This document shows, one piece after another, positions 17,801 to 24,664 of a DNA stretch of 51,020 bases. The first letter of the stretch is position 1. Every line of letters begins with the position of its first letter. The notes beneath the pieces are model-generated. The model made no database searches. It was not told the DNA's origin and worked only from the letters and a program-made list of their open reading frames with translations. The stretch is from JACRIM01 sp038042195. Lineage in GTDB: Bacteria > Planctomycetota > Phycisphaerae > UBA1845 > UTPLA1. The stretch covers positions 1 to 51,020 of the forward strand of contig JBBTET010000002.1 in assembly GCA_038042195.1 (NCBI GenBank). The letters are read 5' to 3'. A program made the position numbers and the translations under genes.

Positions 17801-18627
17801 TTGCGCAGGGCCTCGGTCTCGCGCAGGGCAGCCTTGGCCGCGCGGTGCGCTGAGTTCGCGCTCTCGCCACTCTGGCGCAGCGCTCGAACGCTCCATAGGA
17901 GTCCAAGCAGGCCCAATCCGACCATGCCGAATGCAATCATCAGGTAGGCTTGGAACGTCCCTCGTGCTGATAGAACTGCAATGGGTCCTTCGTTGTCCAA
18001 CGGCCGGATGAACTCGAGGACGCCGCGGACATCGCCGGCCTTCCAGTCGCGTTTTGGGCTGTCGGGGCGATTGTTGTGGCAGTCGACGCAGCTCTGCGAC
18101 ATGCGATCCGCGATCGCGTAGCGCAGAGAGGGTCGGCCCTCGAACGGTTCGAAGCGATAAAAGGGCTGGTCAGGGTTGTGCCGCAAAGCCCTGAGCGCTT
18201 CGGCGGAGAAAACATCTTTACGATCGATGGGGGCGCGCCAGGGATACGGGTAATCGCTGTAGAGTCGAATATGAGCGCCGGGTCGCTTGTGCGTGATCTC
18301 TTCGCCGAGCGCCTTCGTCAAGGTTGCGGGAAGGGGTATGGCTCCCGGCTTGTCCTTGTAATCGTGAGTCACCTCCAGACCGTTGAGCCGCGCTTTGGCA
18401 GCGACCTCAGTGCTGTACATTTGTCTGAAGGCAGAGACCGACTTGATCTGTAACTCCGTGCCTTGCAAGGCCATTCCCCGCACCACGAGTGTTGACTGAT
18501 GAGAGAGCGCGACGCATAGTGCCCCGGCGCCCACGATCGCCAGGCCGAGCCAGAACGCCGGAGTCCAGCGTTGGACCACATGCTTCCACTGCGGGTGGCG
18601 AACTTCGTGATCACTCTGCTCGGGCAT
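14815..18627 (-). CDS. Membrane multi-PAS sensor histidine kinase with DUF3365-type heme (CxxCH) input domain
   Basis: 1270 residues. A transmembrane helix at about 24-44 and a second at about 226-246 enclose an extracytoplasmic domain. That domain has the DUF3365/Tll0287 layout (YSDYPYPWRAPIDRKDVFS, RPSLRYAIADRMSQSCVDCH) with a CVDCH c-type heme site at about 180. The cytoplasmic part has PAS (270-390, NAILVTD-like LVTDTKGSIIHVNDLFCRIS), PAS (400-520), GAF (540-700), PAS (715-835, GHDIPVEVSLQCV) and a fourth PAS-like region (840-965). Then come HisKA with the phospho-His (IGQLAAGIAHEINTPTQF) and a full HATPase (NQVILNLIVNAADAI, VQDNGGGIP, GKGTGQGLAISRDVV). It is therefore an active class I kinase. 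It probably senses redox state or a small ligand at heme and passes phosphate to the three regulators of its operon. Confidence 0.92.
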   Translation of the reverse strand: MPEQSDHEVRHPQWKHVVQRWTPAFWLGLAIVGAGALCVALSHQSTLVVRGMALQGTELQIKSVSAFRQMYSTEVAAKARLNGLEVTHDYKDKPGAIPLPATLTKALGEEITHKRPGAHIRLYSDYPYPWRAPIDRKDVFSAEALRALRHNPDQPFYRFEPFEGRPSLRYAIADRMSQSCVDCHNNRPDSPKRDWKAGDVRGVLEFIRPLDNEGPIAVLSARGTFQAYLMIAFGMVGLGLLGLLWSVRALRQSGESANSAHRAAKAALRETEALRNTLDEHAIVLVTDTKGSIIHVNDLFCRISGYSREELLGSNPRIINSGHHPKAVWVEMWKALAAGRTVQGERCNKAKDGRLYWVEVTITPWKNQDGTIEKYVSIQTDITERKQAEQRLIEAEERTRLIISTAVDAVVAMDNKGVVIDWNAQAEVTFGWTRDEAVGRPMHELIIPERLRAKHLEGMARYLSTGKARVAGQRIEVPAIRKDGVEITIELAITPVQPASGASGPICFSAFLRDVTQLRRTEAKLIQRQRRAQMLFEIGAVANQVGSVEESTAYCLKAVCAETGCSVGHVLTVGPDGVLTSAKLWHFAESKQKHKTGSGVDEKKTAGAYSEFQVESERLRFPVGVGMPGLVLKTGRPTWIMNTQNDKNFLRTEACRSMNLRGAFAFPVSAAGQIVAVLEFFHTEQMEPDPDLLLLVQALGREIGGMMERTRTQRALSQFKNTLDQTLDCVFMFNASDFQFTYVNKGAAQQVGYTESELLGMTPLDIKPEFTAERFREMVQPLLDGTQATHTFETNHRHKDGHDIPVEVSLQCVRSVDQASCFVAIVRDITERKQLEQSSRDSEQFLRSAIDSLDSHTVVLGSDAQILSVNRAWREFALANNGTGPGLLEGANYLEPCDKAALKCPEAAQVAAAVRLVLAGEAEPPPIEYACHAPTGQQWFLCSIRGFSREERRFAVVSHLNITAVKAAEGRLLAEVSEREHLQSQLVHAQKLESIGQLAAGIAHEINTPTQFISDNVRFLRDSQLSLLGLVDMVVHQLDDKAPARSWSDRSEEIRQSLKDLDFEFVREEIPKAIEQSLEGLERVATLVRAMKDFSHPGSENKTPADINKAIESTVTVCRNRWKYAADLELKLEQDLPLVPCRVAEMNQVILNLIVNAADAIMEKHGEGTKGLIRVSTCASGDSVELRVQDNGGGIPEALRNRIFDPFFTTKEVGKGTGQGLAISRDVVVNKHGGSLDVESTSGVGTTFVIRLPVHDTTEVPKGAEAEADE

Positions 18628-18630
18628 GAT

Positions 18631-19863
18631 TCACTCCTCGGGTGGTCCCCGTTTGGCGTCGGCAAGTGCTCCGGCAACCTCGTCGAATCTCTGTTCCACG
18701 GATGTAAAGGCGTTTACGAGTTCCGGATCGAATTGCGTGCCCGCGCCGTTGCGAATGGCGTGTCCGGCCGTCGATGGGGAATGCGCCGGTTTATAGGGTC
18801 GCACGCTGGTGATGGCGTCAAACGCGTCGGCGATGGCGACGATCCGAGCAGAAATCGGGATCTCCTGGCGTCGCAGTTTTCTCGGATAGCCGCTGCCGTC
18901 CCAACGCTCGTGATGACACAGCGCGATCTCGGCAGCCAGCGCGAGCAATGGGTTCGGCGCACGAAGCGAAGATACCTCCGTCTGCCCAGGGCAAACCGTT
19001 GCTTTCTCGAATACAACAGAAAGTGTGGTCGGCGCCGTGAGAATGCGATGACCAATTACACAATGAGACTCCATCTGATGCCGTTCATGGTCTGTCAGTG
19101 GGCCGGGCTTGAGTAGGATGCCGTCTGGGACACCGATCTTTCCGATGTCATGCAGCGGGCTGGCGTGAAAGTGACTCACGACCTCCTCATGTGGTAAGCC
19201 AATGGCGCTCGCCAGGAGTTGGGTGTATCGCCCGACTCGAATGACGTGTCGCCCGGTCTCCGTGTCGCGGCACTCTCCCGCCATCGCCAGGCACAGGAGG
19301 ATGTCGGTGCGCGACGCTTCGAGTTTGTTCGTGCGGTCAACGACTTGCCTTTCGAGAGTGGCGTTCATGTGCGCGAGCGCGTCTTCGTAGTGCTTGAGGC
19401 GCAGCACACTGCGCAGGCGGGCCATCAAATCCTCACGATCAATGGGCTTTGCCAGCAGGTCAATCGCGCCACACTCCAGTGCCCGCCGTTTGATGTCGGC
19501 GTCGGCAACGCCCGTCAGAACAATTACGGGAACCTGCGTGAGCGCGTGTGTTTTGCGCAGATGTCGTATGAGATCGAAACCCGATTCCGACGGCATGTTC
19601 AAATCCGTGACCACGATGTCTATGGGAGTGCAGGCCAAAACGTGCCGAGCCTCGCTCACGGACTGGGCGAAGTGAAGCGACCACGCCGGCTCGGCGATGC
19701 GCAGGGTCCGTCGGATTGAGTCCAGAACCCGCGACTCATCATCCACAAACAGGATGGTGCCCGGCACCGAGGCTTGAGGTGCGGCTTTGCCGGACGTCAC
19801 GTTGATGATTGCGCCGTTGCCGCGGACCGGTGGGCTGACTTGCTTGGAGACAACCATATTCAT
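18631..19863 (-). CDS. Response regulator with HD-GYP domain (probable c-di-GMP phosphodiesterase)
   Basis: 410 residues, first gene of the operon; the kinase start follows three bases after its stop. Receiver domain at about 35-155 (ILFVDDESRVLDSIRRTL, IVVTDLNMPSESGFD with phospho-Asp, LTGVAD, LLAKPID). A short coiled linker comes next. The HD-GYP domain (about 190-385) contains HASPLHDIGKIGVPDGIL (HD pair), the downstream HHERWDGSGYP (GYP signature), and IVAIADAFDAITSVRPYK. All key metal and GYP residues are present, so c-di-GMP hydrolysis is expected from the family. Two ATGs lie close together (19863 and two codons on); GAGG fits the second slightly better. Confidence 0.92.
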   Translation of the reverse strand: MNMVVSKQVSPPVRGNGAIINVTSGKAAPQASVPGTILFVDDESRVLDSIRRTLRIAEPAWSLHFAQSVSEARHVLACTPIDIVVTDLNMPSESGFDLIRHLRKTHALTQVPVIVLTGVADADIKRRALECGAIDLLAKPIDREDLMARLRSVLRLKHYEDALAHMNATLERQVVDRTNKLEASRTDILLCLAMAGECRDTETGRHVIRVGRYTQLLASAIGLPHEEVVSHFHASPLHDIGKIGVPDGILLKPGPLTDHERHQMESHCVIGHRILTAPTTLSVVFEKATVCPGQTEVSSLRAPNPLLALAAEIALCHHERWDGSGYPRKLRRQEIPISARIVAIADAFDAITSVRPYKPAHSPSTAGHAIRNGAGTQFDPELVNAFTSVEQRFDEVAGALADAKRGPPEE

Positions 19864-20360
19864 CCTCGGTACGCGAGGTTTGCACGGAGAAGGACCAATA
19901 ACCCGATGCGGATTCGCATCACGCTCGGTTTGTTATCGCCTTCGTCCGTGCGTCGAAGCAGCCCGTTGTGATGCCGGCGCGCGATCGCAATCCCGAATTC
20001 GGCTGGTGCGTCCGGGCGTAGACTCACTCTGCGTGGTCAGAAGAAACGACATGTGGTGTTCATCGGATCGTGGGTGGGCCTGCTTAATGAGCGGGTGAAC
20101 CCAATTCGCGCATGGAGGTCCGTGCGGTCGCATTCTGCGGTAACAAAATGTCGATTACCCTCGGTTTCTCAAAAAAAGGCGGCTGGGAGGTTCCAAGGTT
20201 CGACAGGCAGCGTCTATCCTCCGATATTGCGGTGGAACCAACGAATCCTATTGACCACGCTCGACTCGCATTCCCCCAAGCCCAGGCAGGTTCGTGATCG
20301 ACATTATGCGACCCTGTGGGCGGTGCGACATGGTCACCTGATCCGGGTTATGAGGCGATT
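19864..20360. other. Intergenic region of 497 bases, no gene seen
   Basis: Reading both strands I find no convincing frame, tRNA or strong hairpin. It precedes the signalling operon and follows the AMMECR1-like gene on the same strand, so it should hold the operon promoter. The part next to the operon (GTTTGCACGG and TTTGTTATCGCC nearby) is a candidate but unassigned. A run TCTCAAAAAAAGGCGGC at about 20168 is the only low-complexity element. Confidence 0.4.
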
Positions 20361-20933
20361 TTATCCGAGGTTCGCAGGTAGAAGGTCAGAGTCCTCGCTT
20401 AGCTTCTCGACGGTGAATCGATAGACCTCTGTGTCTGGGGCGTTCCACGCGTTGGCGCCGAGTCCGGCCTTGTGCGCGCAGCACTCGGCGAGAAATGTCT
20501 CCTTCGACCAGCCGGCTTCAGTGGCAACATCGGGCAGGAAACAGCCGATGTGGCGGCCTTGCTTGACGTAGATGCCGTGATGGCCGAGGTCGAAGTTGAG
20601 CGGGTTGGCGATGCGTTCGAGCGGGGAGAGGAGGGAGATGTCGATGTGGATGTCTTTTAACTCAGCGATGGTGAGCGGGTTGTCGCGGAAGCGCGGGTCG
20701 TGAGCCGCTGCGACGGACATGCGGGCGATGGTGTCGGGAAGGTCGTCGTCGGTGACGAACACGCCGATGCAGCCTCGGAGGTGGTCGTGGTTGTGGAGCG
20801 TGACGAACGCGCCGCAACGGGGGAGATCGGCCGGCCAGACGTCGGGGGAGTTGTTACGGCCGGTGAGATGATTTGTGATTGCAGTGCGGGCGTGGCGGAG
20901 TAGTTGGGTTCGGATGGCGGGGTCGAGTGGCAT
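20361..20933 (-). CDS. amrA: AMMECR1 family / AmmeMemoRadiSam system protein A
   Basis: 190 residues, the usual size of the family. Diagnostic motifs: CGAFVTLHNHDHLRGCIGVF (the LRGCIG signature), MSVAAAHDPRFRDNPLT, and IHIDISLLSPLERIANP with GHHGIYVKQGRHIGCFLPDV, then WSKETFLAECCAHKAGLGAN. It has no signal peptide, so it is cytoplasmic. The family often pairs with a Memo-like protein and a radical SAM enzyme; neither partner is in this window, and the biochemical function of protein A remains unsettled. Reported as a family call rather than a function. Confidence 0.9.
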   Translation of the reverse strand: MPLDPAIRTQLLRHARTAITNHLTGRNNSPDVWPADLPRCGAFVTLHNHDHLRGCIGVFVTDDDLPDTIARMSVAAAHDPRFRDNPLTIAELKDIHIDISLLSPLERIANPLNFDLGHHGIYVKQGRHIGCFLPDVATEAGWSKETFLAECCAHKAGLGANAWNAPDTEVYRFTVEKLSEDSDLLPANLG

Positions 20934-20976
20934 GACAGACGCGGGCTGCGAGCTTGATGCGTGGGTGCCGGGCGCG

Positions 20977-21702
20977 CTACTTTGGCTGCACGCGCGGGGT
21001 TGCGCCGAGCTTGGCCAACGCGGCCAGCACGTCCGGCGCGCCAGGGTTTAGATCGTAGGCTCGCTGCAAATGCTCGATGGCCTTGGCGCGATTGCCGCAG
21101 CGCATGTAGAAGAGGCCCAACTCGGCGTGCGCGGCGGGGCTGCCGTCTTCGATCGACACGGCCTGCTTGAAGGCGAGCTGGGCGTTGTCGATGTCGCCCG
21201 CCTGGGCGTATTGACGGCCTTTGAGGATGAGCATCTTCGCCTGTGGACCGACGTAGGCGGCGGCCCAGTTGGCTACGCGAAGGGCGGCTTGATTCTCACC
21301 CTTGAGCTTGAGTGCGTCGGCCTTGCCTTGCATGGCACGGGCATAGCCGGGGAACGCGCCGACGGCCGCCTCGAAGGCACCGTGGGCGCGATCGCAATAG
21401 CGCAATGCGCCGGGAAGGTCGTCCTCGCGGAACTGCCGGTCGGCCATCTTCATGTAACACATACCGACGTAATACGATGGTTCGGGCCGTTCGCGGTCGG
21501 CTTCGGAGGCATTCTTGAACATGGCGATGGCTTCGGCATAGCCGCCGGAGTCGTACTCGGTGAGGCCCTCTTTCATTAATTCTTGATACGAGGAGGTGGG
21601 CCTGCCGCAACCGGCGAGCGATTGGCAGAGAATGGCGATGGCGACGAGTGCCGTCGCGCGACGAACATCCATGTTGGGGGCGTGCATCATGCGGGTTAAC
21701 AT
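20977..21702 (-). CDS. TPR-repeat lipoprotein
   Basis: About 241 residues. Several starts are possible; ATG 21702 has AAGG nearby, while ATG 21672 (MDVRRATALV) gives a more typical signal length. The segment VRRATALVAIAILCQSLAGC ends in a LAGC lipobox, so it should be lipidated at Cys. The mature part is a run of TPR units (SYQELMKEGLTEYDSGGYAE, PEPSYYVGMCYMKMADRQFR, PQAKMLILKGRQYAQAGDID, SPAAHAELGLFYMRCGNRAK), typical of envelope scaffold proteins. Its stop lies 43 bases from the AMMECR1 gene start on the same strand, so the two may be co-transcribed. Divergent from the LigD-like gene. Confidence 0.82.
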   Translation of the reverse strand: MLTRMMHAPNMDVRRATALVAIAILCQSLAGCGRPTSSYQELMKEGLTEYDSGGYAEAIAMFKNASEADRERPEPSYYVGMCYMKMADRQFREDDLPGALRYCDRAHGAFEAAVGAFPGYARAMQGKADALKLKGENQAALRVANWAAAYVGPQAKMLILKGRQYAQAGDIDNAQLAFKQAVSIEDGSPAAHAELGLFYMRCGNRAKAIEHLQRAYDLNPGAPDVLAALAKLGATPRVQPK

Positions 21703-21780
21703 GCCTTGAATGCTAAGGGGCGCGTCGAGCGGCTGCAAGCGTCCGGCGCGTCGCCGGGCGTCGCTAACTCCTCGTCACAC

Positions 21781-22185
21781 ATGACTCTATCATCGGAAGG
21801 AATTGCTGAGTCGCCGCAGGGTTCGACGCGGTTTGTCGTTTTACGGCATGTGCAGCGGGATGGAGTGCATTTCGATCTGATGATTCAGCGGGGCGGGACG
21901 CTGGCGACGTGGAAGTGTTTGGTCGCGCCGGAGGACGCGCAACGCGAGGCTGTGGCATGTGAGCGGCTGGCCGATCATCGACTCGCGTATCTCGACTATG
22001 AAGGGCCGATTTCGGGAGATCGCGGGGACGTGACTCGAGTCGATCAGGGGGTATGCACCGTAGAGGCATGGGATGAGGATCGCGTTGACGTCGTGTTTCG
22101 GGGGATGCGACTGGTCGGGAGATTCCGGATGACCAAGGCTCAGGACGACGATCAATCTTGGTCGTTGATTCGTTTGGGGGGTTGA
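21781..22185 (+). CDS. Stand-alone LigD 3'-phosphoesterase-like domain protein
   Basis: 134 residues from ATG 21781 (MTLSSEGIAESPQGST). The text RFVVLRHVQRDGVHFDLMIQ, then GGTLATWKC, HRLAYLDYEGPISGDRGDVT, GMRLVGRFRMTK and W-SLIRL follows the fold order of the N-terminal phosphoesterase domain of bacterial DNA ligase D (FVV-K/R-H-x-HYD...YEG-I..G..G....D.G). In LigD this domain removes 3'-phosphates and ribonucleotides during end joining. No ligase or Ku gene is nearby, so the function here is uncertain. Its last 34 bases overlap the convergent gene ending at 22152. Confidence 0.78.
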   Translation: MTLSSEGIAESPQGSTRFVVLRHVQRDGVHFDLMIQRGGTLATWKCLVAPEDAQREAVACERLADHRLAYLDYEGPISGDRGDVTRVDQGVCTVEAWDEDRVDVVFRGMRLVGRFRMTKAQDDDQSWSLIRLGG

Positions 22186-22865
22186 TGTCCCAGTGGCTCG
22201 ATCTTGAAGTCGATCCGCCCATTGAGTACCGTCACGTTCAGCACGCGATAGCCGAAGTTTCCGTTCTTCCACGTGGCCCGTGAGTCGATGCGGAGGCCGG
22301 TTAGAAAATCGCCGTGCATTGCCGGACTGCCGGGCCAGACTGCGCCGGCCTTGCGCTCGATGGGGCGATTGAGTCCTAGTGCCACAAAGTCAATCGGCAC
22401 GCGCATGGATCCGCAGCGCAGGCTTTTGGCCCGTAGTACGATTGAATCCGCCTCGTACTTTACGTTCACGTCGAGCGACACAACCACGTCCATTCCCGCT
22501 TTGCGATATCGCCCGGCCAGTGTGATCTCTCCCGGCTCGAACAGCACCATCGGGTCGGCCAACTCCGGCGGGGCCAGTTCGTCGATCAAGGGGTAGATTT
22601 CGCGGCGCATGGCGATCCACCGATTCACGTCATCCTGGTATACGTGATAGAGGAACGGCTGGCGCGAGGTGCGCACGTTTTCGGTGAAGGCCTGTTCGGC
22701 GGAGAGGAGATTGTTGCGCACGTCCTGTCGTGCCGCGGGCACGATGTCTGGGATGTCGTACCATCCCGGCGTGCGCAGGAGCGTGTAGCTCGCACTGCAA
22801 AGGACGATGAGCATCGCGCCAAGTGTGGCGAGCGTCACGTGTTTCCAACGAAGGCGCGTTTTCAT
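22152..22865 (-). CDS. Membrane-anchored protein of unknown function
   Basis: 237 residues from ATG 22865 (MKTRLRWKHVTLATLGAMLI). The upstream extension of the frame is Arg/Cys-rich and unlikely. A single N-terminal hydrophobic helix (about 9-30, VTLATLGAMLIVLCSASYTL) anchors or exports it. The rest is soluble with beta-strand texture (GEITLAGRYRKAGMDVVVSL, KLRIDSRATWKNGNFGYRVL-like, VTVLNGRIDFKIEP). I do not recognise the family; the plan of helix plus beta-rich periplasmic domain resembles lipid- or surface-binding domains, but this is only an impression. It is divergent from the 23048 operon with a 182-base gap that must hold both promoters. Its tail overlaps the LigD-like gene by 34 bases. 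Confidence 0.7.
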   Translation of the reverse strand: MKTRLRWKHVTLATLGAMLIVLCSASYTLLRTPGWYDIPDIVPAARQDVRNNLLSAEQAFTENVRTSRQPFLYHVYQDDVNRWIAMRREIYPLIDELAPPELADPMVLFEPGEITLAGRYRKAGMDVVVSLDVNVKYEADSIVLRAKSLRCGSMRVPIDFVALGLNRPIERKAGAVWPGSPAMHGDFLTGLRIDSRATWKNGNFGYRVLNVTVLNGRIDFKIEPLGHQPPKRINDQD

Positions 22866-23047
22866 GGTGAGCGGGCGGAGCAAATGGGCGAATCGAAGGT
22901 GTGTCAAGCGAACAACGAGTTTGCACACGCTTGTGCGGCCAGGATACACGTTTGACCGGCACGCGCATCGGTCCATAGAATCATCGGGCACCATGCAGCG
23001 ACGCCGGGCACACCGCCGCACGTCCGGCGACAGGATATCGTAACTCT

Positions 23048-23911
23048 ATGAATCGCCTCCTGGGCAGTATTCTCGCGATCACCTGGCTGATCGCCATGGG
23101 GGCGCTCGTTCAGCGCGACGTGCTCCCGTTGTGGACGGCCGAGGAGCCGCCACGACAGGTGCTTCCGGCGGGCGAGTATCAGATCGGCATTTTCAATCAG
23201 GCTGACGCGAGGATCGGCACGACGTGGATTACGACGTCGCCCAGCCCGATGATGATGGTCCGCAGCACGACGGTGTTGGAGGTGGCCAAAATCACGGGGA
23301 TGTTGCCGGTGTCGGGGACGTGGGTTCTCGGCACGGATTTGATGTACGACAGCGACGAGCGGCTGGATCAGTTTCGATTCACGCTCAATGCGCCCGGGGT
23401 GGTCGGTGAGGTGAACGCGGAACGCATAGAGCGGGACTTCTCCGTGATCGCCAAGCTCGGTGATCTCAAGAAAACGCTTCTGCTCGACGGCGAATTGTCC
23501 CGCTATCTTTCGGAGACGCTGCGCCCCTTCACTCATCTCGAACGGCTGCACGTCGGGCAGAGTTGGCGCATTCGATTGCTGGACCCGTTTGCACTGATAA
23601 AGAGCCAGTCGGTCGAGTTTCAATCGCAACTGGCCAAAGTCACTCGACGAGAGACGATCCATCATCGCGATCGGGAGATTGACTGTTTCCGCGTGGAGAC
23701 CCCGACGGCTGTTGCCTGGGCCGATGAGTTCGGACGGGTGCTGAAGCAACAAGTGCAACTGCCGCTGATTGGGACGTGGACGCTTCTGGACGAAGCGGTC
23801 GATGTGGAGGCGCGTGTGCGGGCCATGCCGGAGAAGCGGCTTGGTGCGTCGGCGCGGCGCGAGAAACCGGTGAGCAAGCCCGGTACCACCAGAATTGAAA
23901 CGAGCCATTGA
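23048..23911 (+). CDS. Exported or membrane-anchored protein of unknown function, first gene of ABC operon
   Basis: 287 residues. An N-terminal hydrophobic helix (LLGSILAITWLIAMGALV) is followed by a polar, beta-rich body (PAGEYQIGIFNQADARIGTT, MVRSTTVLEVAKITGMLPVS, ETLRPFTHLERLHVGQSWRI). That pattern is reminiscent of DUF3108-like or LolA-like beta proteins, with a late DEFGRVLKQQVQLPLIGTWT strand pair. No catalytic motif is visible. The ABC ATPase gene starts six bases after its stop, so the three genes 23048-26367 form one operon and this protein is probably a periplasmic accessory of the exporter. Confidence 0.75.
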   Translation: MNRLLGSILAITWLIAMGALVQRDVLPLWTAEEPPRQVLPAGEYQIGIFNQADARIGTTWITTSPSPMMMVRSTTVLEVAKITGMLPVSGTWVLGTDLMYDSDERLDQFRFTLNAPGVVGEVNAERIERDFSVIAKLGDLKKTLLLDGELSRYLSETLRPFTHLERLHVGQSWRIRLLDPFALIKSQSVEFQSQLAKVTRRETIHHRDREIDCFRVETPTAVAWADEFGRVLKQQVQLPLIGTWTLLDEAVDVEARVRAMPEKRLGASARREKPVSKPGTTRIETSH

Positions 23912-23917
23912 GACGCC

Positions 23918-24664
23918 ATGTCAATCGTGTTGGATCATGTCACGAAGTGCTACGGTCGCCTGCGGGCGGTGGACGATATCTCGCTCCACGTGTTGCCCGG
24001 CGAGGTGTTTGCCTTTCTCGGCCCGAACGGTGCCGGCAAGACGACCACGATCAAGATGATGACGGGACTGCTCGCGCCTGATGCGGGGCGGATTGAGGTC
24101 TGCGGGTTTGCCATGTCGAGCGATGCGCGCGCTGCGAAGGCCCGGCTCGCGTACGTCCCGGATCAGCCGTTCCTGTATCAGAAACTCTCTGCGCGGGAGT
24201 TTCTCTCGTTTGTCGGGCAAATGTACGAGCTTGACGCCGATCTCTGCCTCGACCGGGCGAATCAGTACATGGCCATGCTCGACGTGACGCGTTTTGCCGA
24301 TCAGTTGGCCGAGAGTTATTCGCATGGGATGAAGCAGCGCGTCGTTCTTGCGGCGGCGCTGATGCACGATCCGCAGGTGCTGGTGGTGGATGAGCCGATG
24401 GTGGGGCTGGACCCGCGCACCGTGCGTATCGTGAAAGACATCTTTCGCCAGCGTGCGGCGGCGGGGCGCACGGTGTTTATGTCTACGCATACGCTGGACG
24501 TGGCCGAGTCGATTGCCCATCGCATTGCCATCATCCATCAGGGTCGTATTGTTGCCTGTGGGACGCTTGACGAGCTCAAGGCCCGCGCCGCTCGTGAGCA
24601 TCGGTTGGAGGACATCTTCCTTGAATTAACGCAGCCCGATCCGGCGTTGGTGGGGGAGGCGTGA
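23918..24664 (+). CDS. ABC transporter ATP-binding protein
   Basis: 248 residues, a standard single nucleotide-binding domain. Walker A FLGPNGAGKTTTIKMM (about 30-45), Q-loop region VPDQPFLYQKLSAREFL, ABC signature ESYSHGMKQRVVLAAALMHD (SHGMKQR variant of LSGGQ), Walker B QVLVVDEPMVGLDP, D-loop and the switch His FMSTHTLDVAE. The SxGMKQR form is common in DRA/NatA-like exporter ATPases. Its TGA shares one base with the permease ATG (TGATG), giving translational coupling. With the permease it should energise export; the substrate is unknown. Confidence 0.93.
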   Translation: MSIVLDHVTKCYGRLRAVDDISLHVLPGEVFAFLGPNGAGKTTTIKMMTGLLAPDAGRIEVCGFAMSSDARAAKARLAYVPDQPFLYQKLSAREFLSFVGQMYELDADLCLDRANQYMAMLDVTRFADQLAESYSHGMKQRVVLAAALMHDPQVLVVDEPMVGLDPRTVRIVKDIFRQRAAAGRTVFMSTHTLDVAESIAHRIAIIHQGRIVACGTLDELKARAAREHRLEDIFLELTQPDPALVGEA

